NCBI GenBank assembly: GCA_963730685.1
Contig: CAVSSP010000001.1
Span: 806,001 to 870,000 of the forward strand
DNA length: 64,000 nt
Source of the DNA: Bog-756 sp963730685
Lineage (GTDB): Bacteria; Actinomycetota; Acidimicrobiia; Acidimicrobiales; RAAP-2
Reading direction: 5' to 3'
The position numbers were made by a program, and so were the translations under genes. This document shows, in pieces, positions 25,781 through 35,613 of the stretch (positions are counted from its first letter, which is position 1; each line of letters begins with the position of its first letter). The notes beneath the pieces are model-generated. The model made no database searches. It saw only the letters and a program-made list of their open reading frames with translations, and had not been told where the DNA came from.

Positions 25781-26346
25781 GCGTCTACGGCGCCGACAAG
25801 CGCCACCACACGCTCACCGTCCTGGTGGAGAACAAGGCCGGGGTGCTGGCCCGGGTGGCCGGGCTGTTCTCGAGGCGGGGCTACAACATCTTCAGCCTGG
25901 CCGTGGCCCCGTCGGACAACGAGCGGTTCAGCCGGATCACCATCGTGGTGGACGTGGAGTCGGCCCCGCTGGACCAGATCATCAAGCAGCTGGACAAGCT
26001 CATCCCGGTGGTGTCGATCACCGAGCTGGACCCGAGCATGGCCCGCGAGCGCGAGCTCCTGATGGCCACGCTGGAGGCCGGTCCCGCCACCCGGGGCCAG
26101 ATCATCCAGCTGGTCGGGGTGTTCGAGGGAAAGATCGTCGACGTCGGCCACGACCGGCTCACGGTGGCCCTCGAGGGCGCCCCGATCAAGCTCGACGACT
26201 TCGAGGACCTCATCCGCAGCTACGGGATCGTCGAGATGCAGCGGACCGGTCGGGTGGCGTTGCCTAAGCTGGACCGGTCCGGTGAGCACGGGACCCCGCT
26301 GCACGCTGCACATTCATTCGGACACGACACAGAGAAGGCAGGTTGA
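25777..26346 (+). CDS. ilvN: Acetolactate synthase small (regulatory) subunit
   Basis: A 189-residue regulatory subunit that confers valine feedback control on IlvB. The N-terminal ACT domain reads TLTVLVENKAGVLARVAGLF and RGYNIFSLAV, the valine-site pattern, and the second domain contains FEGKIVDVG. It begins inside the ilvB stop codon (ATGA) and ends six bases before ilvC. Compared with typical family members it has a longer, less conserved tail of about 20 residues. Confidence 0.95.
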   Translation: MSVYGADKRHHTLTVLVENKAGVLARVAGLFSRRGYNIFSLAVAPSDNERFSRITIVVDVESAPLDQIIKQLDKLIPVVSITELDPSMARERELLMATLEAGPATRGQIIQLVGVFEGKIVDVGHDRLTVALEGAPIKLDDFEDLIRSYGIVEMQRTGRVALPKLDRSGEHGTPLHAAHSFGHDTEKAG

Positions 26347-26352
26347 TCGACG

Positions 26353-27378
26353 ATGGCCACGCTGTACTACGAAAAGGACGCCGACCCGAGCCTCATCGGG
26401 AACCGCAAGGTGGCGGTGATCGGGTACGGCTCCCAGGGCCACGCCCATGCGCTGAACCTGTCGGAGAGCGGGGTGGACGTCCGCGTCGGGCTCCGTGAAG
26501 GCTCGTCGTCGAGGCAGAAGGCCGAGGAGGCCGGCCTCCGGGTCCTGTCGGTGGCGGACGCCTCGGCCGAGGCCGACGTCATCATGATCCTGCTTCCCGA
26601 CACCGAGCAGGCCGCCGTGTACGAGGCGGAGATCGCCCCCCACCTGAGCGCCGGCGACGCCATCTTCTTCGCCCACGGGTTCAACATCAGGTTCGGGCTG
26701 ATCTCCCCGCCGGCCGATGTCGACGTGGCCATGGTGGCGCCCAAGGGCCCGGGCCACCTGGTGCGGCGCACCTACACCGAGGGAGGCGGGGTGCCGTCGC
26801 TGGTGGCGGTGTCGGCCGACCCGTCCGGCAAGGCGCACGACCTGGCGCTCTCCTATGCCCACGCCATCGGTGCCACCCGGGCCGGGGTGCTCGACACCAC
26901 GTTCGCCGAGGAGACCGAGACCGACCTCTTCGGTGAGCAGGTGGTGCTGTGCGGTGGGCTGACCGCCCTGGTGCAGGCCGGGTACGAGACGCTGGTCGGA
27001 GCCGGGTACCAGCCGGAGTCGGCGTACTTCGAGTGCCTCCACGAGCTCAAGCTGATCGTCGACCTGATGTACGAGCAGGGGATCAGCGGGATGCGATTCT
27101 CCATCTCGGATACGGCCGAGTACGGCGACCTGACCCGGGGCCCGAGGGTGATCAACCAGGCGGTGCGCGACGAGATGGGACGCATCCTCGGAGAGATCCA
27201 GGACGGCACCTTCGCCTCCGAGTGGGTGGAGGAGAACGCCAAGGGCCGACCCAACTACAAGGCGCTGCGCCAGGCCGGCCTGGACCATCCGATCGAGAAG
27301 GTGGGCGCCGAGCTGCGGGACATGATGCCCTTCGTCACCGCCGGCAAGCAGAAGATCCAGGATGTCTCGGGCGGCTGA
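26353..27378 (+). CDS. ilvC: Ketol-acid reductoisomerase, class I
   Basis: A 341-residue class I enzyme that isomerises and reduces acetolactate. GYGSQGHAHALNL is the nucleotide site, and the beta2-alphaB loop GLREGSSSRQKAEEAG ends in serines and arginine, pointing to NADPH use. FAEETETDLFGEQ and the HELKLIVDLMYEQG helix supply the magnesium-binding acids. It is the last biosynthetic gene of ilvBNC and overlaps the next start by 17 bp. Confidence 0.97.
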   Translation: MATLYYEKDADPSLIGNRKVAVIGYGSQGHAHALNLSESGVDVRVGLREGSSSRQKAEEAGLRVLSVADASAEADVIMILLPDTEQAAVYEAEIAPHLSAGDAIFFAHGFNIRFGLISPPADVDVAMVAPKGPGHLVRRTYTEGGGVPSLVAVSADPSGKAHDLALSYAHAIGATRAGVLDTTFAEETETDLFGEQVVLCGGLTALVQAGYETLVGAGYQPESAYFECLHELKLIVDLMYEQGISGMRFSISDTAEYGDLTRGPRVINQAVRDEMGRILGEIQDGTFASEWVEENAKGRPNYKALRQAGLDHPIEKVGAELRDMMPFVTAGKQKIQDVSGG

Positions 27379-27928
27379 GCCCGCCGCTGACCCCGAACAG
27401 GGGGCGGGCGAGGTGAAGGTCGCCGGGCTCGAGCCCACCTTCCGCCATCTCGACGATCCCGACATGGCCTGGCAGCGGGTCAAGTCGATCCGCAACGCCG
27501 ACGGGTCGGAGTCGTCGGTGTGGGAGAAGTGGCTGGCCTTCTCGCCCGACCCCCAATACCTGTCCCTCTACGCCAAGTGGGACCCGGGCATGGTCATCCG
27601 CCGCCACGGGCACTACAGCCCCCACGTCATCTTCGTCATCAGCGGGGACATGTGGTGCGGTGACCGCCACTGCCCGGCCGGCACCCATGTCGAGCTGCCT
27701 CTGGGTGCGGCCTTCGGGCCGTTCGTGTCCGGGCCCGAGGGCACCGTGCTCTTCGAGGTCATGATGGGTGACCCGCGGTCGTGGGGCGACGACCCCCAAG
27801 CGTTCCTCGACGCGCTGGCCGCACGGGGTGCGCACGCACTGCCCGATCCGGCCATCGAGCTGCCCGAGTGGCTGGTCGACCTGCGCCAGCGGTGGGTGGT
27901 GGACGGGGAGGAGCCCGCCGGCGGCTAG
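27362..27928 (+). CDS. Cupin-domain protein
   Basis: A 188-residue protein with a single cupin barrel. The first cupin motif is seen in RRHGHYSPHVIFVISGDMWCGD, with histidines in metal-ligand positions, and the second in PAGTHVELPLGAAFGPFVS. No catalytic identity is evident. The start overlaps ilvC, so it is probably expressed from the ilv operon, but nothing in the protein ties it to amino-acid synthesis. A later start is possible, because the first 18 residues are low complexity. Confidence 0.75.
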   Translation: MSRAAEPAADPEQGAGEVKVAGLEPTFRHLDDPDMAWQRVKSIRNADGSESSVWEKWLAFSPDPQYLSLYAKWDPGMVIRRHGHYSPHVIFVISGDMWCGDRHCPAGTHVELPLGAAFGPFVSGPEGTVLFEVMMGDPRSWGDDPQAFLDALAARGAHALPDPAIELPEWLVDLRQRWVVDGEEPAGG

Positions 27929-27940
27929 GCCCCGTCTCCG

Positions 27941-29551
27941 CTAACTGCAATATTGAATGCTGACCGCTGCACCCAGATTGAGGTTTGTCCTGGTGTCTGT
28001 GAAATAGAAGACAACGCCACACCCGGGAGACGGCCCGTACATGGGATTCGTTAAGGTAAATGTGGCATTTGGCCCTGCAGAACTCGAAGGCGAGAGGATG
28101 ACGCTGTTCTGTGTGCAGCATGCGCTTATCGTGAACGGCGCTGTCTCGCCCGGCTCGGTTACCGTGACATTGATTGCGCCAGTCGGGCAGCCAGTATCTA
28201 CGCAGGCCAGGCCGGGCGGGCTATTGGCATCCCCGCATGAGGAGCCCATTCCACTCGCCGTGATGCAGATGCTGGAACATGATACGTGCCATAAATAGTC
28301 AGTTTCCGGCGCCTGGAAATTCTGAGATTGACCACCACCATTGCCATCAAGCTTGGCTTCGAAATTAGGCGATGCTGCCTTCGCCTTCGAATGATTTATT
28401 GTAATCGTCGCTTGACTATTAGAGCCCTCGAAGTTCGATGGTACTTCTAAGGTGAATTTCAATGTGTTGCCCGACAAAGTGATTGAGTTCTTCTCAATGG
28501 TTGCACCGCACCCCGAGACAGTCACGAGCGACTTGGAAGTGCTTGGTTCCATCTGCGTGTCAAACGTCACACTCGCCGGTGTGTTTTGACCCTTGGTGAG
28601 CGTCCCATCGAGCGGAGGCGACAGCCCCGATTCATCGACCGCTGGCGCAAGCGTCATGGACTGCTGCTGAATCGACGGATCAAGCCCGAAACCGGAGCTG
28701 TAGTCCAAACTTCCGGCCCCCTGGGTGTTGCGGTTTGCGAAGCCGGATTGGCCAGAAAGAGCACCGAACAGAGTCTGTGTGTCTGATTCGACGCTCGCTA
28801 GATTAGTGGTGGAGGAGTACCCGAAATAAGCGTCAGCGTTGAAATTCGTCGATTCCGAGCCTCCCGCACATGCTGCCGCCAAAATGAGTCCGGAGTGATT
28901 CGGGCCAAAGTAGTGAGTGATGCCGAGTGGAGTCAGTGATATCCCCCATTCACATATGGCTCCAAATGTTGAGCAGCTAATTCCCAGGAAACCCACTGGA
29001 AGTGCGGAGAACGTATCCTCTTGGTCGACTTCAATCCAACTGGGGTCAACCCCATGATCAATGTAATTAAAATATGCGTGATATGCGGCGTCATGGTTAC
29101 CATCCCACTCGACGAATATGGGTGACAGACCGACCTTTACCTCGACGCCGTGCGTAAGGAAGACGATGATCCCAGCACCTGCCATGCTCGTAAAACTTGT
29201 AAGCGTTGCGCTTCCATGCGAGAGCGGTCCATTTTCAATACGACGACTTACGCTTCTTGTCACAGTCGACTCAAATACCTTGGGACTCTTGTAGCCCGGG
29301 AAGCTCGCCAGACTTGATTCGACCTGGCTAACTTCACCCGATGTCTGGTTTGCAAAATTGTTGAAGATGTACACATCGTCGTTTGGCGGCGTGACTGCCC
29401 CCGTCGGATCTGCCGCATGCGCTGCCGTCGTGGCGACCGGGGCTAAAGCAGCGACGCCTGTAATCGACAGGAGCATCGTTCCAGCTGCGAAGAGTTTGAT
29501 GGGCACCTTGAACCGCCCGAGGCCCACCCGCCGAGTTGCCATTCCGAACAT
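27941..29551 (-). CDS. Secreted protein with caspase-like (clan CD peptidase) His-Gly and Ala-Cys motifs
   Basis: About 536 residues. A signal sequence (residues about 15-47, ending AAHA) leads to a domain with GIIVFLTHG (His134) and GLILAAACAGGSE (Cys228). A hydrophobic strand ending His-Gly, and a second ending Ala-Cys, are the catalytic landmarks of caspase/gingipain-fold peptidases. The C-terminal half looks like Ig-type beta domains with many cysteines. No standard family is recognised with certainty. Base composition is clearly more AT-rich than its neighbours, suggesting foreign origin. I chose the third-best upstream ATG because GGAGG lies eight bases before it; ATG at 29566 is the alternative. 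Confidence 0.6.
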   Translation of the reverse strand: MFGMATRRVGLGRFKVPIKLFAAGTMLLSITGVAALAPVATTAAHAADPTGAVTPPNDDVYIFNNFANQTSGEVSQVESSLASFPGYKSPKVFESTVTRSVSRRIENGPLSHGSATLTSFTSMAGAGIIVFLTHGVEVKVGLSPIFVEWDGNHDAAYHAYFNYIDHGVDPSWIEVDQEDTFSALPVGFLGISCSTFGAICEWGISLTPLGITHYFGPNHSGLILAAACAGGSESTNFNADAYFGYSSTTNLASVESDTQTLFGALSGQSGFANRNTQGAGSLDYSSGFGLDPSIQQQSMTLAPAVDESGLSPPLDGTLTKGQNTPASVTFDTQMEPSTSKSLVTVSGCGATIEKNSITLSGNTLKFTLEVPSNFEGSNSQATITINHSKAKAASPNFEAKLDGNGGGQSQNFQAPETDYLWHVSCSSICITASGMGSSCGDANSPPGLACVDTGCPTGAINVTVTEPGETAPFTISACCTQNSVILSPSSSAGPNATFTLTNPMYGPSPGCGVVFYFTDTRTNLNLGAAVSIQYCS

Positions 29552-29891
29552 TCCCGCCGCCTCCATTCGAGAACCCGCCCTCGCCGTTCCCGGCTACAGG
29601 CGTACTTGAATCAGCTTGTCCCGTCAAATGGGCCTCGGTCAGGAGATCGGTCACCCCATCGTGGACGGGGCGTGGAGAAGCGCTCACCTCGTCGTTGGTG
29701 GCGATTCTTCAGGCGACCGAGTGACAGCAGCGGCGTCGATCACATTCCATGTATCCAGTCTGGACAACCGAATCGAGATGTGGAAACCGGCAATCGAACG
29801 CAGCGGCATCGGTTGGGTATCCAGAAGCAGCCGAAACGGACGAGGGACGGTCAACTCCGTTGGAACCGGACGTTGTGGTAATCGCCGGCGG
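29552..29891. other. Intergenic region upstream of the caspase-like gene
   Basis: About 340 bp between two leftward genes. It shares the lower GC content of the caspase-like gene and presumably holds its promoter. I see no gene, convincing hairpin or repeat here. Confidence 0.4.
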
Positions 29892-31475
29892 CTAGGCCTG
29901 GGTCGGGATCTTTTGGTGCTTGGGGATCTTGAACGGCGTCATCGGGTCGCTCGCCTCCAGCAGCTCGAGGTCCGTGCACGTTCCGTCGGGGATCGGCGCC
30001 GGGGCGGTCGAGAGGGGTCCGACCGGGGCGGCCGTCGTGCTGTCCGACGTCAGCGGGAGCGTGGGCGCCTTGGTCTTCGGGGTGCTGAGCGAGGTGAGGG
30101 TGGACGTGAGGTCGCCGGTGACCGAGCGTCTCCAGCTCGAGATGTTGGGGGCGGTGACCCCGAAGACCGACTCGAGGAAGCGCAGCTGGGACGTGTGGTC
30201 GAAGACGTCGGAGACGATGTGGCCTCCGGCGGAGAACGGCGACACCACGATCATCGGCACCCGCACCCCGAGCCCGACCGGGCCGCTGACCCCTTGCGCC
30301 TGGGCCGGCAGTGGGCTCTGGGTCAGGTACTCACCGGACGTGCCGGGGGGTGGGGTGGGCGGAGGGACGTGGTCGAAGAAGCCGTCGTTCTCGTCGTACA
30401 TGATGAACAGGACCGTGCTCGCCCACACCTCGGGATTGGACAACAGCGTGTTCAGCACCTGCTGGGTGTACCACTCGCCGAGGGCCGGTGGGGCCGGGGG
30501 ATGCTCGTCGTAGGTGTCGGGGGACATGATCCATGACACCTGGGGGAGGTTCCCGGAAGCCACGTCCTTGGCGAAGTCGTTCGGACCGGTGCCCCCGGTG
30601 AGTCCGCCGCTGACGTTGGGCCCGTAGTAGCTGAAGGCTCGCTTGTAGAGATCCGACGCCGGGTTCTGGTAGGCGGCGAAGTACAGCATCATGTTCTTGC
30701 TGAAGAAGTAGGGGGCCCCGGGTTGGTAGTTGGACCCGTACGGGTTGTAGGCCTTCCAGTTGATGCCGGCGTTCTCCAATACCTCGGGCATCGTGTCCCA
30801 GGTGCACGTCCACTGGAAGGGCGCCTGCGCGGAGTTGGTGACCAGAATGGGGCCGCCGGCCACGCCGGCCGGGTCGATGCTGCCGGTCATGGCCATCAGG
30901 CGGTTGGGATGGGTGGGACCGAGCACCGAGCAGAAGTACTGGTCGCAGATGGTGAACTTCTTGGCCAGGTCGTAGTAGAAGGGCAGGTCGCTCTTCTTGT
31001 AGTACCCCATCGTGTTGATGCCCAGCGCACCCTCGTAGCTGCTCGAGGTGTGCGTGGAGACGAACGCCCCCATGGTGTCGTTGTCCCACGAGGCATGCTC
31101 GGCCGGCCAGCTGTGGTCGAGGTCGTAGGTGCACTCGGCCTGCTGCGTCTTGGTGTTCATGTGGAACGGCAGCAGCGTGGGCTGCTCGCCACCGGGCCAC
31201 GCCTGGGTGAAGGCGCCCCGGTTGTCGGTGTCGTCGAAGCCCTTGACGCCCGCCATGGTGCCGAAATAGTGGTCGAACGACCGGTTCTCCTGCATCAGGA
31301 ACACGACGTGCTTGACGGCACCGAGGTCCGATCCCGCCGGCGAGGTCGACAGGGCGCGCGCCACCGTCTCGTGGCCCGTTCTCCGTACGTGGCCCGCCCG
31401 GGCCAGGCCGACGGTGGTGGCCCCGGCGACTCCACCCGCCAGCACCTGTCTACGACTGAAGGTCGGATCTGTCAT
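29892..31475 (-). CDS. Tat-exported phosphoesterase (phospholipase C / acid phosphatase family)
   Basis: A 527-residue member of the alkaline-phosphatase-like phosphoesterase family that includes bacterial phospholipase C. The N-terminus FSRRQVLAGG is a twin-arginine signal. The metal and nucleophile site is in FLMQENRSFDHYFGT, with DQYFCSVLGPTHPNR, the MYDENDGFFDHV metal loop and GLGVRVPMIVVSPFS following in canonical order. Phosphodiester or phosphomonoester substrates are expected. No sorting signal is present at its C-terminus, unlike the divergent homologue at 32023. The pair flanks a 547-bp intergenic region. Confidence 0.9.
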   Translation of the reverse strand: MTDPTFSRRQVLAGGVAGATTVGLARAGHVRRTGHETVARALSTSPAGSDLGAVKHVVFLMQENRSFDHYFGTMAGVKGFDDTDNRGAFTQAWPGGEQPTLLPFHMNTKTQQAECTYDLDHSWPAEHASWDNDTMGAFVSTHTSSSYEGALGINTMGYYKKSDLPFYYDLAKKFTICDQYFCSVLGPTHPNRLMAMTGSIDPAGVAGGPILVTNSAQAPFQWTCTWDTMPEVLENAGINWKAYNPYGSNYQPGAPYFFSKNMMLYFAAYQNPASDLYKRAFSYYGPNVSGGLTGGTGPNDFAKDVASGNLPQVSWIMSPDTYDEHPPAPPALGEWYTQQVLNTLLSNPEVWASTVLFIMYDENDGFFDHVPPPTPPPGTSGEYLTQSPLPAQAQGVSGPVGLGVRVPMIVVSPFSAGGHIVSDVFDHTSQLRFLESVFGVTAPNISSWRRSVTGDLTSTLTSLSTPKTKAPTLPLTSDSTTAAPVGPLSTAPAPIPDGTCTDLELLEASDPMTPFKIPKHQKIPTQA

Positions 31476-32022
31476 GGTGGCGATGCTTGCACAGTTCGCC
31501 GCCGCATGACGGGTTGATCGACTACACGTGGTGTCACCTCACGCCGGTGGCGTCCCGGCCCCGCCGATCGACGCCGGCAGATTGCCACCGAACTGCCACG
31601 CACGCGCCACGGAAGCGCCACGGATCGTTTCCGCTGCCGTCGCAAAACCGTAACGGAGTGGTCGATCGCCGGTGCTCGACCCTCTCAGGTTCGCCCCGAT
31701 CTGCGTGGGGGAGAGCCGTGTCGACGTCCGTGACGCGGTTCGGGACCATTGGACCCAAAAACCGTTGGTACGACTGGATAAAACTGTTGGTGGACCGGCG
31801 TCCGACTCCTGACCGGCGAGCGTCCCTCGATCCCCACGGGCTCGGCCCCGTGTACGGCACCGGAGGCACTCGTCGGTGTGACCCAACGTTCATCTGTCGA
31901 TCGTTGAACGTCACCGGGCGCGCTGTCACCATCACGTCAGGACCCGGAATTCCGTCCTCCGGTCCATCACGTCGACGCCCGATCGGTGCCGACCTCCAGT
32001 GACGAACAGAGAGGAACTGCTC
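31476..32022. other. Divergent intergenic region between two phosphoesterase genes
   Basis: About 547 bp without a supportable gene. It must contain promoters for both phosphoesterases, and phosphate-dependent control would be logical, but I could not pick out Pho-box-like direct repeats by eye. GAGGAA at 32011-32016 is the ribosome site of the rightward gene. Confidence 0.4.
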
Positions 32023-34068
32023 ATGCGATTGCGGACCAAGCGGATCAGGATCCGCGGTACCCGTGCAGCCCGGGTCGGCGTGTCGATGGCGGCCGTCGTG
32101 GTGTCGACGGTGGCCCTGCCCGGGCTCGGTTCCGGTGTGGCTGGGGCCACCCCTCCGCCGGCGACCACACCGATCGACCACGTGGTGGTCATCTTCCAGG
32201 AGAACGTGTCCTTCGACCACTACTTCGGGACCTATCCGCAGGCGGCCAACACCGATGGCCAGACGTTCACCGCCAAAGCCGGGACTCCGGCCGTGGACGG
32301 GCTGACGCCGGCGACCGACCCCTCGCTGCCGGCCTCCCTGCGTCACTCGAGCGATCTGACCGCCACCAACCCCAACAGCTCGCTTCCGGTGCGCCTGTCG
32401 TCCAACGTCAATCCCACCTCGACCAACCCCGGTTCGGCGGCCGGTGAGCTGACCTGCGACCAGGACCACAACTACGCCGACGAGCAGAAGGCGTTCGACG
32501 GCGGCCTGATGGACAAGTTCGTCCAGACCGTGGGCACCGCCACCGGCAAGAACCCGTCGGGGCAGCCGTGCACCGCGGCCCAGGTCATGGACTACTACGA
32601 CGGGAACTCGGTGACGGCCCTGTGGAACTACGCCCAGAACTTCGCCATGAGCGACGACTCGTTCGGCACCACGTTCGGCCCGTCGGCGCCTGGTGCCATC
32701 AACCTGGTGTCGGGGGACACCGGCAACGTCGACATGTCGCACACGGCCAACAGCCCGAGTATCGCCACCGCGGTCACGCCCAATGCCGACCTCACGGCCG
32801 ACGGCAACGGCGGATACTCGCTCACCAGCGACGCCCAGCCCTACTACGACGACTGCTCGACGCGTGATGCGGTGGCACTGTCGGGGACCAACATCGGGGA
32901 CGAGCTCAACAACGCCGGCCTCAGCTGGGGCTGGTTCGAGGGAGGGTTCCGACCGACCACGCCGTTCGCCACCGCCTCGGCCGCCGTGGATCCGGGCCAG
33001 TCGACCAGCACCTTCACCCCCGACGAGTTCGCCGGCAGCTTCACCGGCAAGGTCACTCCGACCGGGGCGTCCAACCAGGCGCTGTGCAATGCCGTGCATC
33101 CGGTGGGCGTGGCCCTGGGAGGCACGGGCGGCACGGCCGGGTCCGGCACGCCGGGGTCGTACGGGTACAAGGACGACTACATCCCCCATCATGAGCCGTT
33201 CCAGTTCTACGCCTCCACGGCCAACCCGCACCACCTGACCATCCCGACCAACGGGAGCGGACAGGACACGCTGGCCGGCCTGGAGGAGATCGGCACGGAC
33301 ACCCAGACCTACACCGCAGGGCAGCCCGACTTCGACACACCCAACCACCAGTACGACACGAGCGACTTCGACCAGCTGGTCGCGGCGATCGGCCAGGGTC
33401 AGCTCCCGGGCAGCGCGCTGCCGGCGGTCAGCTTCCTCAAGGCGCCGGGCTACGAAGACGGGCATGCCGGATACTCGGACCCGGCCGACGAGCAGGCCTT
33501 CGTGACCAAGGAGGTCAACGCCCTGGAGCAGACCCCGGACTGGTCCCACACGGCCGTGATCATCTCCTACGACGACTCCGACGGGTGGTACGACCACGTG
33601 TACAGCGGGGTCACCAACCCCTCGACCAGCGTGGCCGACCAGCTCACCGGGACGGGGGCGTGTGGCACCGGGACCCCGCTGGCCGGCGAGCAGGGACGGT
33701 GCGGCTACGGCCCACGCCTGCCCCTCTTGGTCATCTCGCCCTACGCCAAGTCGAACTTCGTCGATCACACGGTCACCGACCAGTCGTCGATCCCCAAGTT
33801 CATCCAGGACAACTGGTCGTTGCCGGCGATACCCGGCTCGGCCGCCACCATCGCCGGCTCGCTGGACAACATGTTCGACTTCAGCGGGCCGTCGGCCGGC
33901 GCCAACCCGGTGCTGTACCTGGATCCGACCACCGGCCAGGTCACCCAGACGCCCCAACCCCTCCTTCCCGAGTTCCCCTACCCGGGTGTCGTGGCAGCGG
34001 CGGTGCTCGTGGTCATCGGGGGAGGGGCGCTGGTGGTGACGCGCCGCCGACGGAGGATCCGCGCCTGA
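32023..34068 (+). CDS. Surface-sorted phosphoesterase (acid phosphatase-like) with PEFP sorting signal
   Basis: A 681-residue exported phosphoesterase. A basic N-terminus and hydrophobic signal end near GVAGA. The catalytic site VVIFQENVSFDHYFGTYP, the middle GTTFGPSAPGAINLVSG and the metal loop SYDDSDGWYDHVYSG match the same superfamily as the gene at 29892. A threonine- and proline-rich end gives LLPEFP (33967-33978), a hydrophobic helix and RRRRRIR. It is the only one of the six tails without the proline nine residues on. The start is the ATG with GAGGAA six bases upstream, not the one 24 bases earlier. Confidence 0.88.
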   Translation: MRLRTKRIRIRGTRAARVGVSMAAVVVSTVALPGLGSGVAGATPPPATTPIDHVVVIFQENVSFDHYFGTYPQAANTDGQTFTAKAGTPAVDGLTPATDPSLPASLRHSSDLTATNPNSSLPVRLSSNVNPTSTNPGSAAGELTCDQDHNYADEQKAFDGGLMDKFVQTVGTATGKNPSGQPCTAAQVMDYYDGNSVTALWNYAQNFAMSDDSFGTTFGPSAPGAINLVSGDTGNVDMSHTANSPSIATAVTPNADLTADGNGGYSLTSDAQPYYDDCSTRDAVALSGTNIGDELNNAGLSWGWFEGGFRPTTPFATASAAVDPGQSTSTFTPDEFAGSFTGKVTPTGASNQALCNAVHPVGVALGGTGGTAGSGTPGSYGYKDDYIPHHEPFQFYASTANPHHLTIPTNGSGQDTLAGLEEIGTDTQTYTAGQPDFDTPNHQYDTSDFDQLVAAIGQGQLPGSALPAVSFLKAPGYEDGHAGYSDPADEQAFVTKEVNALEQTPDWSHTAVIISYDDSDGWYDHVYSGVTNPSTSVADQLTGTGACGTGTPLAGEQGRCGYGPRLPLLVISPYAKSNFVDHTVTDQSSIPKFIQDNWSLPAIPGSAATIAGSLDNMFDFSGPSAGANPVLYLDPTTGQVTQTPQPLLPEFPYPGVVAAAVLVVIGGGALVVTRRRRRIRA

Positions 34069-34273
34069 TCCCTGTCGGACTCACCGCGTTCAGCGACCTC
34101 GATCGGTCGCCCGAGTGTCAGAGCCGGGGTCTTCGGGCCCCGGCTCTGCCCGCGGGTGGGGTCCGAGGACCGCAGTCCGGGCCAGGAGCACGCGCGGCAT
34201 CATCGACGGCGCTCACCGTCAGTAGTTGTCCGAACCCGCTGGGTGTGAGCCACCGTGATCGTGTGACACGAGC

Positions 34274-35605
34274 GTGAAAGTTCACAATTGCGTGGCCGAG
34301 AATTCATGTTGGAACGACCAAAACTGCTGGTCACGGAGGCTATTTTCCACGATACTTCTCACTGTGCCTCTGTCGTTGACCGCCCTTTCGAGCCGAGTCC
34401 TCGGGGCGGTCGTCGTCTCTTTCGGTGTCCTCATCCTCGTTCCCGGCGTGGCCGGCGCCGCCTTTCCGGGGATGAACGGTGCCATCGCCTATCAGAGCAC
34501 CGAGGCGGGCATCACCCCGTGCAACCCGTTCACCAGCAGCGAGCTGTTCTCTGTGCTGCCAGGCGGTGGTCAGCCGTCGCAGGTGGACTGCGACGGGCAC
34601 ACCGACCAGCACGTGTTCGTGTCACCCGACGGATCCGAGGTGGTGTTCGCCAGCAACCGCTCCGGCGGGTCGGGGGCGTTCCAGCTCTACACCGAGTCAC
34701 TGACCCAACCGGCCACCGCCACGCCGGTCTCGTTCCCTCCCAATGCCGGTGTCGACGACTACCCGTCGTGGGCGCCGGCCTCGCCGAGCGGTCAGGGGCC
34801 CATCATCTTCCAACGAACCCTGCCCGGTGGCGTGCCTCAGCTCTACACCGAGAACGTGAACATCCCCTCGTCGCCGGCGAGCCCGGTGTTTTCGACGCCG
34901 ACGGGCTTCAGCGACACCGAACCGGTGTACGACCCGTCGAACGCCAATGAGATCCTCTTCGTCCGCCAGGCCGCCGGCGGGCCGTCGCAGATCTTCGAGT
35001 ACGACCTGGCCACCCCGTCGGTTCCCCCGGTCAACCTGTCGGCGTCCGACGGTGACAGCGCCAGCAACGACTCGAAGCCAGACTTCGCACCGTCCCCCAC
35101 CGGCTCGCCGGCAGTGCAGCTGGTCGTCTTCCAGTCGGACCGGTCGTCGGCCGCGGCCCTCGGTGGGCCCTGCACCGGTACGCAGCTGTACACGATGAGC
35201 GACCAACCCGGCTCGACGGTGGTGCCGGTGTTCCAGGTGACGGCGGGCTCGCCACCGGCCCCGACCGGGCAGCAGTCGTGTCCGGAAGTGAACGGGACTC
35301 CGGTGGCCACGGAGAACCCGGTGTTCTCGCCCCAGGGGAACGAGATCGCCTACGACCAGCCGGGTCCGAACAGCCAGGACGTCTTCACCACCTACGCGGT
35401 GGACTTCTCGGGCAACGCGGGGTGGACGAACACCACCAAGGACCTGACACCGAACTTCGCCACCGATGAGGCGCCGAACTGGGCGCCCGTGCAGCCGGGG
35501 GTCAGCACGCCGGAAGCCCCCGCCTCGATCCTCATGCCCGTCGCCGGTGTCGGGGTGCTCGGGGGTGTGGCCCTGGTGGTGCGGCGACGCCGGCGGCCGG
35601 TCTAG
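34274..35605 (+). CDS. Exported PD40/TolB-like beta-propeller protein with PEAP sorting signal
   Basis: A 443-residue protein if started at GTG 34274, or 410 at GTG 34373, which puts the hydrophobic helix nearer the N-terminus. After the signal (ending PGVAGA) come WD40-like PD40 blades with VSPDGSEVVFASNRSGG, DYPSWAPASPSG and FSPQGNEIAYD. These propellers bind proteins or glycans and have no catalytic residues. The tail TPEAP (35510-35521) is followed by a hydrophobic helix with a proline nine residues on, and RRRRRP. The GH5-like gene begins eight bases later, so both may be cotranscribed. Confidence 0.8.
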   Translation: MKVHNCVAENSCWNDQNCWSRRLFSTILLTVPLSLTALSSRVLGAVVVSFGVLILVPGVAGAAFPGMNGAIAYQSTEAGITPCNPFTSSELFSVLPGGGQPSQVDCDGHTDQHVFVSPDGSEVVFASNRSGGSGAFQLYTESLTQPATATPVSFPPNAGVDDYPSWAPASPSGQGPIIFQRTLPGGVPQLYTENVNIPSSPASPVFSTPTGFSDTEPVYDPSNANEILFVRQAAGGPSQIFEYDLATPSVPPVNLSASDGDSASNDSKPDFAPSPTGSPAVQLVVFQSDRSSAAALGGPCTGTQLYTMSDQPGSTVVPVFQVTAGSPPAPTGQQSCPEVNGTPVATENPVFSPQGNEIAYDQPGPNSQDVFTTYAVDFSGNAGWTNTTKDLTPNFATDEAPNWAPVQPGVSTPEAPASILMPVAGVGVLGGVALVVRRRRRPV

Positions 35606-35613
35606 GCCCTCGG

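Noticed and set aside
31534..33957. An 807-codon leftward frame opposite the PEFP phosphoesterase
   Set aside because: The plus-strand protein has catalytic motifs in order; the opposite frame is low-complexity shadow.
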